The translations under genes and the position numbers were made by a program. A DNA stretch of 64,000 nt from Zygaena filipendulae (taxonomy: Eukaryota > Arthropoda > Insecta > Lepidoptera > Zygaenidae). The stretch lies in assembly GCA_907165275.2 (NCBI GenBank), contig OU015675.1, positions 2,807,501 to 2,871,500 on the forward strand. Reading direction: 5' to 3'. Each line of letters begins with the position of its first letter. Position 1 is the first letter of the stretch. Below the pieces are notes generated by a model, which had not been told where the DNA came from, did not search any database, and saw nothing but the letters and a program-made list of their open reading frames with translations. Of this stretch, positions 35,401 to 49,700 are shown piece by piece.

Positions 35401-38400
35401 AAGGGTGAAAGCCGTACCGAACACACGCGTGTCACGTGAAGTCTTCGTTATTTCAGTCACTTTTCAGCATCTATTTTGGACCCCGAGCAGGAAACTGGCT
35501 TTAAAGAGAGCCATGTTTTAACTTGGGGAACAATCTAACATTGTCATTGGCGTTCGCCATAATTGAAGAAGTAGATTAAGAAATTTTTATCACTAAGAAA
35601 CGTCGTCATTGGCAAATTATAATTATAGACGCCATTATTAAAAAAGAAGAAGAAAATTGAAATTTATAAAGAATCTGGAGTTCTTTTCAACTATAGTACA
35701 GTTATTTAAAAAAGAAAACAGCTTTATTTCATACGTTTTAGTACGACGATCGACAATTTGTGATAGTTGGTTTCGATGCCACTTTTTGAAATAACTTTTG
35801 TATAAAGCCGTGATTCATAATAAAACATAAAAATGTTTCTATATCAAGGATCTAATTTGAACTAGAACTGAACACCGTCAAATTATTTTTAAGCTTATGA
35901 GCTAGATAGAACCTAGGTAATTAAAAGCTAGTTAGCAAACAGTTCATTACTACTTATAAGGTTAGTAAGGCCGTAATGGTTAATTAATTAATTACTCGTG
36001 GAAAGGAAGAGTTAATGATATCTACTGATTAATGAGAATAGAGAAAATAAACCTCTAATTAAAAATATGTACGTATATTAACATCTTTTAGAACGAAGAT
36101 ATGCGGGGCTAAGATGCGCAACACGATAAAATTATATCGAGCCATTTTATCGATTCTCGTCGACATATTGTATGGTTTTGTCGACGAGAATCGATAAAAT
36201 GGCTCGATAAAATTTTATCGTGTTGCGCATCTTAGCCCCCATGGGGACTAGTACATTTGGATGGATGTTTGTAAATCTTTCACGAGAAAACTACAGAATG
36301 GATTTTAATGAAACTTTACAATAATATAATAATAATAGCTTATACATCAGAATAAAACATAGGATACTTTTTATCCCGGAATTCCCTGCGGGATCTACGA
36401 AATTAGCGCGGGCGAAACCGCGGGGAAGAACTAGTCCTACATAAAAAGATTTGTGTCAGGAGTGAAAGTGAAGAAATGAAACTAAAGCTAAAAACTTCAT
36501 ATGATGATAGTTCAACAGGTATACGTATATACAATTTTTTTATCAAACAAAATAGCTATCCAGCCGCCATCTTGTTTGGCCAAGCATGTCGTCGTGTGAA
36601 AATCATGTATTTCGGCCTGGCAAGCAAAATAATCCTACAACTTTACGTGAGTAGAACGAATAATAAACTTAATGAGAAAGTTTAATGTATTAATTAATCT
36701 ACCATGTACTTCGTTTTGTACGACATCTTGGTAATCAAAAAGGCGCTGTCTAGCCGCCATCTTGTTTGGTGTGTACTGTGTGAGAACCACGCTATTTTAT
36801 AGCAGGTTGCGTTAATGTGTAATAAAAAAAGATCCTCAAGCGTTTTTTTTTTTTAATGTGCAAGAATTTTAGTTCACTAGAGAATCCAGTATACCTGATG
36901 GCGATGTCACTTCCTACATTCATTACTTTTTTATAGCAAAGTGATCTCGCTATAATCGTCATCGCTATAGAAAACTAAGGAACTTATCATCATGACGTCA
37001 CGTGGTCACGAAAAATAAAATCAACTTATCGTGATCTATAGTCATGAAAAAAAATTATGGAGAGTTTTTTCTTTGTAGTAAAGTAATGTAGTAAAGTAGT
37101 GAGTCGAATAGATATACCTGATGGCCTGTATCCAGTGCTGTATGTCCTTGGGCCGGTGCACGCGCAGCTCGAACATCTCGGGCTCGGAGGGGCCGCTGCA
37201 TATGAGGTACAGCCCCCGGCCCTCGGCGCCCGCCTTCTCGCGGACCAACAGCTTCACCAGCGACACCACGCCTGTCTGTACGCAACATGGATGTAGTATA
37301 ACAGAATAGAGGGTAGATGCCTTTGTATATCTATCTTGTAATATACACGTTTTCAGGGTACAGAAAAGGATTTAGGGTACATTTTTCCAGAAATCCCGCG
37401 GGATCTCCGAAATTAACGCTGGTGAAACCGTGTCAAACAGTTAGTATCTATATATTTAAAAGCGAAAGGTAACTGACTCATTGACTAAACACGAAATCTT
37501 GACCTATGAAGTTGAAATTTGTCAGATAGGCAGTTTATGGAGAGTAGAAGAAAAGATTTCACGGTGTTCCAACAGGAACTTGCTAATTAACGCGGCTGAA
37601 ACCGCAGGGAACAGCTAGTCTAAAGACTATAGTTGTTTATTGTAATTGGTTTTACCGTTATAATTAACTATAAAATAAATAAATAAAATAACTCTTTAGC
37701 GTGTCCCCCAATGCAGAGACCATATACTAGAAATATTTTTAACTTATGGTAAACCATTTCTTTTTGGCATGGACTTTTGGCGGGATTTTTAGCAGAGTGG
37801 ACGTCAGTTTTATTTCTTTGTTTTGCAAATTAGTTTATCGTAATTAATACTGTGTGAATATGGTGGATTTTGCATAATAGTGATCCATTAGTGATGAACA
37901 GTGTGCGGAAACAGTGAAATAAGATGAAATAGGCCGTTCATCGGGAGACAGAGCGTCCTATTAAGGTTCAACTGTAAAGATTTGCTGCCAAAAGTTCCGA
38001 TAAAGCATCGAAATGCATCTCACCAATGCATTTCGATGTAAATAACTTCAGAAGAATATACCACTGAATTGGCTATATGGACTAAGTTTCCTTCTGCCTT
38101 CCCCGAAAGGGGTAAACTTCACCAAAAAAAAAAAATCTTTTTGGTATTTGTAGTCTGTGGTCTCAGTATATAAATTAAGCGACCCGGTCGGCGCGTCATC
38201 ACTTCTACAGCGAGCGCCGTGAGAGTCAGACTTGTGTATTCCGTGCTAAGTGGAAGAGTATTTTATAATTAATTGTTGTTCAGACCGATTAGATTTTACC
38301 CGACCAGTTGTGAGCGAAGTGTGAAAATACATTTGGAACTGTATTCCATATTGTAGTGTTCTGTACGAAGTGCTTCTAAAACCGAAACAATTCAACATGG

Positions 38401-41400
38401 ATAGCTGTTTGAGAGAATATCAGAAACAATTAGAAATGGTAACAATTAGAAATGGAATTTTATCCAAATCCTACTAACAGTATTATTGTTATAGAACTTT
38501 AACTTCACTTTTTTTCTTCTTCTTCTTCACTTCATTAGATATAAAAAATCTTTTGTTTTATTGAAACCGTTGTTTCTCGGTTTGTCTGATCACACATAAA
38601 ATTAATGAACGAAATTATCATTAGCCTACTAAATTTTAGCCTCATAGATCAAATAGTTTTCGAGATTTCGTGTTTTATAATTTTATTCAAAGTTGGCCCA
38701 TAATGTGGCTGTTTTTGACGTCAACAAAATTAAAATGAGTGCACCACGCAGTCATTTATCGTAACGTCCTTTACAGGTAGAAGGAATGTTGACCCTCGAA
38801 CCGGAAAATGACAATCTTACAGAGCTAAAAGCCGAATTAGAAGAAGCCATTAAGTTGACACAAGAAATATATGTGAATCCACCAAAATCCGCCGAAAATA
38901 CGCCAGCTTCCGGTTACGAAGCGGATTATACAACAGCGGCGACTGTTGACCGGCCACAAGAACCCGCTAAGAGCTGCGATGCTCTCCAAAAGACTGGTGT
39001 AATGTAAGTATTGTTTTATTTGCAAATAGCTAGTTCCACTAGACTTGAACCGCGTCAATCTCATAATTTCTATAGCCTAGGTAATCTTTATATCATGATG
39101 AAAGTACCACATCTTTTATTCCAAGACTTAAACTACTGGTACACACCAAATAGCAGGTCTTTTCACTTAGAAGTTTTCCTATACTGTCAATAAGGATATG
39201 CGGTCATTGGTCAAGTGGTTAGACAAGCTGTTATCTTTGGAGTCTTTGTTGGAATTTAAGATGAATCTCACAATTTTTCCTCATATATACCTGGGTATTT
39301 TTATAAAAATATTTATTACTAGCTGTTCCCCACGGTTTCACCCGCGTTAATTTCGAAGTTCCCGCGGGAATTCCGGATTAAAATATAGCCTATGTTAGTC
39401 AGGGATAATGTAGCTTTCTAATGGTAAAAGAATTTTTGAAATTAGTCCAGTAGTTTTTGAGTTAAATCGTACCAACAAATAAATATACAAAAGATCAAAT
39501 CTTTTCTCTTTACAATATAAGTATATACCTACGTTTTTTATTATTATTATCATAATCATTCTTCTTTTGTCAAGCCGAACAAAGATAATTTGTATATATT
39601 ACTTTTTCAGACAACAAACTCAATTGGCCTCTAACTAACGTGACTAAATTCCAGCAGAGACCACATCGCGCTTAAACGTTTGTATAAACATTCTCAATTA
39701 ACTCGTGTAAAATTCTCTAAGAACGTAAAATTTTCAAGTTGTTACTCTTTTATCTATTTAGATAGATAGATCTCCTAACGTAAAACGATCACATATTATT
39801 ACTAATATATGTATGTAGAATTAAACTAAATTCCTCTTTTCTCTTCAGACTCAAAAATACCAACAAACGGAACCAGGAGTATATAAAAAAGAGGAAAGAT
39901 AAGAAAAAAGAACGCTTACAAAGATTCGTAGAGAAGACTGAGCGGGAGAAGAATAAATGGCAGAGTTTTAGCAAAGCGTTCAAGAGAACGAGTATTTTCG
40001 CCACTTCGGACCACCACAGTGGCCGCACCGGGGTCGGCACTTGCGGCACGTCGGGGAAACCCATGACCACATTCAAACCCACCCCCATGTTAAAGAAAAC
40101 ATCGAAAAAATAATGTGATTATTTGTTTTCATTCAAAAACTATTGTTCGTTTATTAAAATTTTTAATTGTTATTACATTGCTTTTTTGTTCTTTTATTGA
40201 TGACTAGCCCGCGCGGTTTCACCCGCGATAATTTCAAGTTTCCCGCGGAATTGTTCCATACAAACTTTGCAACCTGTTTTCATCCCCTTAGGGATTGAAT
40301 TTTCAAAAATCCTTTCTTATCGGATGCCTTCGTCATACAAAGAACACACCCTCTAGGTTTCAGGTCTCTACGATCAGCGGTTTAGGCTGTGCGTTGATCC
40401 ATCAGTCATTCAGGACAAAGCATTTTATCTATACATATAAACCAATATATTATATGCTATAATAAAAAAAAAACCTTGGCTTTTAATTACATGAAAACAT
40501 CCTAGTTACATCATAGGGAAATAAACCTTATGTTATGATACGTATTTGAATCAGACTTTATAGAAATTAACAGGGCATGCAGGAATATTGTAGAAAATAC
40601 ATTCAGGAACACCGCAAAGAAAATTTTAGGAAGGTATGGTAATTTGCTCATAACCCATGGCGCGTCTGACCCGCATACATTGCCTCTTTGGGATAAATAG
40701 ATTCTTTCTTCTTTTCTTATAATCTTTTCTTACAAACATTCCTATAAGAGAGAAAGAGAAGGAGAGAGGGAGGGGCGAGAGAAAGGCGAAGGGAGGGAAG
40801 GGCAGAATGAGAGGAAGAGGGAAGAGTAGAGAGAGGGGAAGCGAGGGAGGGTAGATAGAGGGGAGGCAGAGATATCTAGATAAGCGTGGAAGAGAGATGG
40901 AGAGGGAGATAGGGAAAGATGGAGAGCAAGGGAGAAGGGGAGAGAGAGAAAGCGAGGCTCACCTTATTGTCGGGCGTGAAGAAGGTGTACTTGTTGTTGT
41001 TGTCGTGCAGGAAGAAGAGCACGTCGGTGAGCACGATCACCAGCAGCGTCTGCATCTTGCTGCGGCCCTGCATCAGCGTCGCCACGCCCTCGAACCTGCG
41101 GCCGGCGGTTAGCTACCCTCAAATACTTGGGCGAGTTTTGGGTACCAGTAGGCTGACATGAGTTTTGAAGTAGAGCTTCTCTAAACTAAAATGCCGCGCC
41201 CCTCCATCGGGTATACGCACACGCACAACCGTTCAAAATACACACACATAAAAATCTGGTCTGTCTATTGATCACAAGTGCGCAACACTGTCGCCGCACT
41301 CACACTATTAAAGAGATATTTATCAATACGTCATGATCTCGCACATCTAAAACTGCTAATTAAGTAGTGGGGCGCGTTATTTTAGTTTAGACAAGCTATA

Positions 41401-43707
41401 CCAGTAGGCTGACATGAGTTTTGAGGTACCATTCTATGTCAGCATATATTACACTAAAAGCAAAAACGCAAGTACAGTCAACAAAAGAAATACATAAACG
41501 CGACAGACACTGAATCTTAGGGCAACAGTAATACAGTTCAAAGACTAACAAAAATGTTAAAATAATATTTCTACTGCCGACTCTACCTAGAAAGTACACG
41601 AGATGGCGTCACAGCAAAAAACGGTACGCACTTGAGTATCCTGTTGGCCTGCAGTATGTCGCTTTTCTTGAACTTGCGGCCGCGGAAGTTGGCGAACGAC
41701 TTGGCGTCGATCCTGTGGTATATCTCCAGCTTGCGGTCCTCGCGCTCCTTCGCCGCCACCTGGTTGTCCACGTCCACCAGGATCTCCTGGAACACGCGTG
41801 TCGAGTGTGAGTGTCGACGGACTAACGGAATGGTGACAGGAGAACGAAGTTACATCATTACAATGTACTATAGCTAAATGCAGCTGTGTGATAGTAGTTT
41901 TATGGCCGCTCGGCTGTATTTATATTTGTATATATGTATGTTAGTTTGTAAGGTATTTATCTATGAGCCCATATTGCCTGACAACAAAACAATAAAAAAA
42001 AAAATGGTAGTACAGGTGTTTAGTAGACCGGCTTTAGATTAGCCCAGCTGTATAGTAGCACGACTTTAAGAGTAGAGTGCCCTAGCTATACAGTAGCCAG
42101 CTGTATAGTAGCCCAGCTGTATAGTGGCTGAACCCTATAGTAACCCAGCTATACAGAAGTCAGTTTTATAGTACCACAGTTATGTAAAAAGCCCAGCTGT
42201 ATAGCACCTGGTCCCTATAGTACTGATGTACTATATACAGCTATAAATCACCTCAGTTCCCTAATACTCCAGGCAAACAGCACTGCTGCATAGTAGCCCG
42301 TCCCCACAGTGCCCCAGCTGTACACGCACAGTACCCCAGCAGTACCTTGACGCCGCACAGCGCCCGCTGCAGCAGGTCCCGCTCGCGCTCGTCGCCGGCC
42401 GTCTTCAGCAGCGGCTCCAGCAGCAGCGGGTACTTGGTCAGCCGCTGCGCCACGAACAGCACGCACTCCGGCACGCCCTGCGCAAGCGCACGCGCACGCG
42501 CACCGGTCACAAACATATCCTTACATACTAACTATAAAACAAAGTCCTCCGCCGCATTCTTTTGTTTGTCTGTCTGTCTGTTCGCGATGAACTTAAACAC
42601 TACTGAACGGATTTTCATGCGGTTTTCACCGATGGATAGAGTAATTCAAGAGGAAGGTTTATACATAGTACAGTTTTTACTAAAACTCTGAAATTACTTC
42701 GGGGGACTGCTAGTCACTGTTAAAGTCGTCAGAACGAAAGCTGTTTAACCCACATTATTTTACAGTAGGTTTTATGTACGTAGGTACAGGAAAAACTGTT
42801 CAAACGTGCTATATTTTAATACAAAAAAGTCTTTATTTGTAGTTGAATTATGTTAATTATGTACTGGTTGTTGCCTGCGGTTTCACCTAGTTAGTGACCT
42901 AGCTAGTTAATCATGTAAATTCATAAAAAGTACCCTGTGACTTTTTATGTACCTAAAGTATACCTAATTTCATGATTATCGGTTGAGTAGTTAAAGCGTA
43001 AAAGCGTAACAAACAAACAAACAAACTCACTTTCACATTTATAATAGTAATGATCTCAGTTAAGACAAATGACAGCAAATATATCGCTTAGTGAGTAGGA
43101 AATAGTAAGTATTGAAGCGTGCATGGTTGCAGTGTGTGCTGACCTTCTTCCGCAGCAGCGGATTCTGCTGGCACTTGCGTATGAAGCGCGCGAGGCGGGG
43201 CTCCCGCGCGCAGCACTCCTTGAACACGTCCACCGCGTCGCGGTGCCGCGAGCAGAACTCGCCTGCGCACACATAAGCACAACACACTCAGGACGCGAGG
43301 CGGTCAATGACCATCAACGACGGTGGTCAGTGACAATCAATCGATCGACACTTGTGAGTTGTGACACACCCGCGCCACTCCATAAAAGCGAACTGATTCA
43401 ACTTGTGTAGAGCTTATCTAAACTAAAATGACACGCCTCACTACTCAATAAGCAGTTTTGGATGTGCGGTGTCATGTATTGATAATATCTCTTTAATAGT
43501 GCGAGTGCGGCGACACCATGCGACAACTGAGGACGAATGGCAAGACCAGATTTATATGTGTCGTATCGATATTTTAACGGTTGTGCGTGTGCGTATGCCC
43601 GATGGAGGGGCGCGGCATTTTAGATATTAGATAAGCTATACACGTGTGGGCTGTAGCGAGGGGAGGGGGGGGGGGACAGGGGGACACATTCAAGTTGATA
43701 TTGTCTG

Positions 43708-43739
<32 letters not shown>

Positions 43740-46700
43740 GCGACACCACACACCGCTGTCACCTCTAGACTCGCCGCTACGTCGCCGTGGCGGGGGGCGG
43801 AGAGGCACAGAGTTACTCTTTGTTTACGCTCACGTTCCGTTCAGATCTAACGGAGACATCTATCCGGTCACCTTAGATAACTTTTTTACTTTTGTAATCC
43901 GAGCAGTCACTGCAACGTACACGTCGTCAACTCCCGAAGAGACTCGCTGCGTTCCAACCACAGAACAAAAAATGACAGATAGAAGGGACATCAACTTAGT
44001 TTAGAATGAAAACAGATGAAAATCAGTGTCGCCGGGTGATTTTCACACAAAACTATTCATCACACACTAAAACATTCATCAACGTAAAGAAATGTATTAA
44101 ACGCTTTATGTTTAGGTTTTTACTTAGTCACTTTTTTTAAAATTCACAGTTTTGGGAATATTGTGGTAAATATACTTGGAATTGCAGCAAAAGAAGATTT
44201 GGGCAAATTAGAGCATTCGCTCTTCTTTTGCAACGGTGACGCGCCTGCCCCATCTACATGTCCTCTCTAGTCAATTTATTTGCTCTGTGGTTCCAACGAT
44301 AAATACCCAAATCGAACACTTTATTCGACACTGCATTCACACCAAACCCTGTCACTGAATTTAATACCTCACCACCGTGCAAACATCGTGAGGAAACCAA
44401 TAGCATGGTGGTAGGGCGCTCTCTAGTGCCCGGCTGGCTAGCTACCACATTCAAGTTGCAAATCTGTCGCCGAGCACCTGACGGTGTGTTCCGGCAGCCC
44501 CGCTTGAAAGCCAGTTCCCATCCCCATTCCAGGTCGGCAACGCACCTGCACGCCTTCTGGTGTTGCAGATGTCTATGGGCGGCGGTAATCACTTACCATC
44601 AGGTGTACCACTTGCCCGTTTGCCCACTATGACATAAAAAAAAAACAAAACACCATCACGCTACAGTTCGGGACCTGGAGACCTATAATACAGGTTATCC
44701 TAGATTAGGCTCCAGATCTCCTACCTTTCTTAATTAAAACACTTTTCATGTACATAATTTGTGGAGATGAATAAATGATATATATCAATCAAATCAAATC
44801 AAATATTCTTTATTGTCGCCAAAAACATAAATTTTAAAAAAAAATACATTGTGGAAAATACAGGCAACAAAGGGCGGCCTTATTGCTTAAAAGCAATTTC
44901 TTCCAGGCAACCTTTCCTTATATTAGTAACATAATATAGGTACCTACTTAACTAGAAAGATAAAAAACAAAAAAAAGAGTGAGAGTGAAATTAAAAATAT
45001 AAGTAGCTTAGTATAAGGGTGGGTGGTGCTGTGAGGTCGCAGTACATTATTATTATATTAAATAAATGATATATATATTAAAAGAAAAACAAAAAAAAAA
45101 AGTTGCAACTCCACCAGCACCGTACTTACCGTAGGCGGCCTTCAGTTTGTCCCGGGGCGGCGGCGCGAACGTGTCGGCGAGTATGTCCGCGACGCTGGGC
45201 ACGGCGGGCGCGGCCCGCTGGCGCGCGCGCAGCCGGCCCAGCAGCGCCGCGTGCAGCGCCCACAGCTGCGGCACGCACGGGAACATGCGCGCCACGTGCG
45301 ACGCGGACACGCCCGCGAAGCGGACCATGCCCTCCGCGAACATCTACGGCGCACACGTTTTTTTTTTGTTTTGTTAAAGGGTGATAAGCAAAAATGTACG
45401 GGAGCTGATACCCCCCGCTCCAATAGAAACATGTAAGACCTTTTGCACATTATAAGAAACTAGTTTTGCCCCGCGTTAATTTCAGAGTTCCCGCTGGAAT
45501 TCCGGAATAAAAACTACCCTATGTGTTAATCTGATGTGTAAGCTATATTATTGTAAAGTTTCATTTAAATCCATCCAGTAGTTTTTGCGTGAGAGAGTAA
45601 CAAACATCCATCCATCCATCTATTAGTAGGATTTTCTTGTCTTTTATCCCGGAATTCCTGCGGAAACTCTGCAACTAACGGGGGTGAAATTGAATTAAAT
45701 ATTGCATACTAAACGTTGTCAAAGGTACAGAAAAGGACATAGAGTACTTTTTATCCCGGAAATCCCGCGGGATTTCCGAAATCACGCGGGTGAAACCGCG
45801 GGGAACAACTAGTAAGTAATAAGTTCTGTTTTTTCTGCTGTTAATAATCCTACTAATATTATAAATATGAAAGTGTGGATTTTTGTTTCTCAATCACGCA
45901 AAAACGGCTGAACGGATTTGGATGAAAAGTGTGGATTTTTGTTACTCAATCACACAAAAATGGCTGAACGGATTTGGATGAAATTTGGCATGCACTTTGT
46001 CAGGGGTACAGAGGACATTTGAGATACCATACCTTCTGCATCAGTCGTATGGTGAGACAGTGGTGTTTCTCTGTCAAAATAAGCTCGTATATGTGCTCTT
46101 GTCGCTTCGTCTCTTTTTCGCCTAATTGTCTAAAAAATAACAAAAAGCACAACACTATAGAACCGCAGTCCTTGAAGTTTAAATTGGGTACGTAAACAGT
46201 CCAATTTGAACTTTAAATAGGTTCACAATAGGTTCATGTTGCATAACTCTGTCACGTATCTATGTTGACAAATCACACAGTGCCACCTGGCCCTAAACTA
46301 AGCAAAACTTGTACTATGGAAGACAACTAATATAATAGTTGTACACTTCTATTTTTGTAAACACTGATAATATAATAATGTACTAATAATAAACATTCAG
46401 ATTTAGAATCGAACCCGCGACACCCGGCGTAGCGGTCAATTACTTTACCACTGCACCAACGTCAATCTAAAGCTACAGTTCAATTTGAACTTTGAGTAGG
46501 TGTACATAAGATCGCATATTGCGCAACTCACTTGGCGAGTCCTTTGGGCGCCCCGGCGGCCCACGTGTCGGGCTCGGGCACTCCCAAGCCGAGCGCGACC
46601 GCTTCGTCGCCCAGCTGGTCGGCCGTTATGTACGCCTCCGGCCATTCCGACACGCCAGCGTCGTCGGATGCACTGGCAATTGACATTGAAGCGTTATATT

Positions 46701-49700
46701 TTAAAAAAAAAGACGCATTCTCAATTCAAATTCGTGTATTTCTTTTTTTTTTCAGTACGGACACTTTGTATTGTATTTTCGTGGAAAGTAAAACTTAAGA
46801 CGCCATTTTAAACAGGTATAGAAAACTATAAAATGGCGCCAATGGCAACTAAATATTTTTTAAAACTTCTAATCATAAAAAAGTTAGCCCAAATAGGATT
46901 AACCAGCCCGTATCTAGATAAGGCGCAACAACAAAGTGTGCTTAAATGGGTAGAACTTAAGAACTACATTCACTCACTTGCTTTGGTCGTGTTTGTGATC
47001 CGATCCGTCTTTTTCGTCATTATAAACGTTGCTTGTACTGAAAAAATATAATTAATTATTCAATCAAATATTTTTTCTAATATCCAACGAGCACCATATG
47101 GCAACACAGAAGGTATTTGTACTCTTTACCAATTAAATATATTTTTATTCTTATTATACTCAATCATCTTCTTTTTCTTTAATAATGGCGTCTAAAAATC
47201 ACAATAAAACCCTTTTCAGGACAAGTTTTTTTTAATCTTCAAATAAATTTAATGCGTAACGTAATGTTTCTTGTCGATAAGACAGTGACGTCAAAAACTG
47301 TGACATTTCAGTTTTTTGTCGATAAAACAGTGACGTCGAAGACAGTGACGTTTCAGTTTTTTTTTTTATTTCAATATTGTATAACTGTGTTGCCATATAT
47401 AAATAGTAAATACAAAAAAGATTCAAACAGGGTCAATTTCAATCGACACAACAAATGATTTTTATGATAACAATAGGTTTTATATCGGTAGTAACAATTA
47501 TTGTAATTATATGATAGGTACTTATTTAGTTTTACTATGTTATGATTATCTGTTTAGTACATACGTAAGCATTTAATTTCTACTTGAACCGAATAAAATT
47601 TTACTTCAAATACAGCGAAGCCTAAATAATACAAAAGAAGCAATTTTCAAATATAAACAATCACTTATTTGAATATAATAAAATACAAAAAAAATATCAC
47701 CTGACTTGATCTCGCATGCAAACAAACGCTTTCGTTACAAATACCTTAAAAATAGAATTTGACAAATTCTACTTAATTTTGAGACAGATTTTAAAACAAA
47801 AATAAAAGTTCGAATCAAAGATTAAGTATTATTAACAACAACCATCACTTTTGACCAAGAAACAATTGTAATTTTATCAAACAAAAAAATTCATGAAAGA
47901 CTACGACATCAATAAGATAGAGTTAACAAGCTACCTCAGTTCAGAAAGATACACAAGTAGGGCGTCGGATGGTTTGAGAACGACTCAAGAGGTGTACTTT
48001 CAAATGTAATGATGAAAAGGATCCACCGTTTTTATGTTCGTTCAGTGTGAAAACTTAAATCATAATTAATATAATTTATAAAAATCATATTATGTAGTAA
48101 ACAACGTAAAAAACTATAAAGCCGTAAATAAAAGGCTATGAAAATTTAAAATCTATATCCTTTAACACTGTTTTATTCCGAACAGAAGATACTGTCAAAG
48201 GCTGGAGTCAAACTATTCAAAGGAAAGACAAAACGCTCTTTTCCAAGTGGGTTTTAATTTAAGTATCAATTAATTGCTTTATCGGCTGATACTTATGCTT
48301 GTCTCTGTATTGTCATAATATTCCATTGGAGCTGTAAGTTTTCAAGCAAGCTTGAAATTTTCATTTTAATCATTATTTTTACAGGTCGGTAATTTTTGTT
48401 GTTTCATGTACCTACGGCCAAAGTACAGATTATATGCGTTTTGTTATGACTGACTCCTAAACAATGTTACTACGATCACTGAAAGTATAATAATGGTCTT
48501 AGAAAGTTTTTATTTCTTTGCCTCTCTATGGTATTACAAAGGTAGGACCTACGTAATGTCAACGTTATACCATGATCAGACCAAAAATTTTAATTATCTT
48601 TTTTTTTCTCTGACACAGAAAATTGTTTACAGAATCTAACCCTGCTTATTTGAAAATATCTCAAATTATATTCCTATAAAATACGGCAAAATTAAGAAAA
48701 ACTACGTAACCACAACGCACAAAAGAACGCAATTATAACGTAGATATGACGATACCATACATCATCACACTACCTATGACGGCGTCACATAAAAAATCAT
48801 GAACAAAACAAAATAATAGATCAGAGAAAAAGAGATAGAATATGTCGAAACGATGCGCGTGCTCGATGTGTGTGATGGAGACAGAGAGTAGACTATAATA
48901 GAGTATATATAGAGCGCGTTCAGCGAGCATTCCCAGCGACTTACTGCACGCCCAACTTGGTAGCGACGCGGCGCCACGGCGAGTAGCAGCCGGTCGGCTG
49001 CTTCTTGCTTCCATTGCCAGGCGGTTGGCGGACGTGGACGAATACCAATTTTATTTTTTTATGTTTTTGAAATTAGAATGCGTTTATTTGGCCAAACAAG
49101 CGTTCGTAAACCTAAACCTACCCAGATCATAGTGTATATTAAAATAATGGGTACATAATATTATACATATTATTACTGAGGCAAAATAGGAATGAGTTAG
49201 TGACCTGGGTTCTAAACTAATCGAACTTGTATCATAGAACCCAGGGAACTGCCACTCCTATCAAAGACAATTTTATAGGTACATGTCATTTTATATTGAA
49301 TCACACGATCAAACTTGAAGCCACTTTACCTCCTTCTTTCACAGAACGTACGTGATACGTATGCATGCAGTTGTAAAGAAATGTGTAGCTTACCGATTTA
49401 AAAAAAAATGAATGTGCTATAGTGATGAAAAGATAGCGTTGTCGAAACTGTTGTTGTTCAATTTAATTTAATTTTTTTATGACGCTCTAACTATTTAAGG
49501 GGACTACATTCCCCAATGACCTTGAGATTTGGTCTATTTGTCCGGCGCCCCGAGTAGACTTCTAACGATAAGTTACAAATATGAAATTAAATACGAATAA
49601 TAAATACGATTTTTAGACTTCATATTTTAGTGTTAATTTCAGGTAAAAATGGACTAATTCAGCAAAAAAAAAATTCCAAAGTTTGGACGTTCATGAAAAA

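Noticed and set aside
39004..39848. Missing Tudor exon of the SMNDC1-like gene
   Set aside because: Read in all three plus-strand frames; no W-x-VGD-x-C or Tudor strand pattern, only a repeat and AT-rich DNA.
44254..44592. 112-codon frame, minus strand
   Set aside because: Lies inside an interspersed repeat; no recognisable domain.
48900..48935. TATA-like plus-strand promoter (TATATATAGAGCGCG)
   Set aside because: No plus-strand gene follows; it lies in intron sequence next to exon 12.
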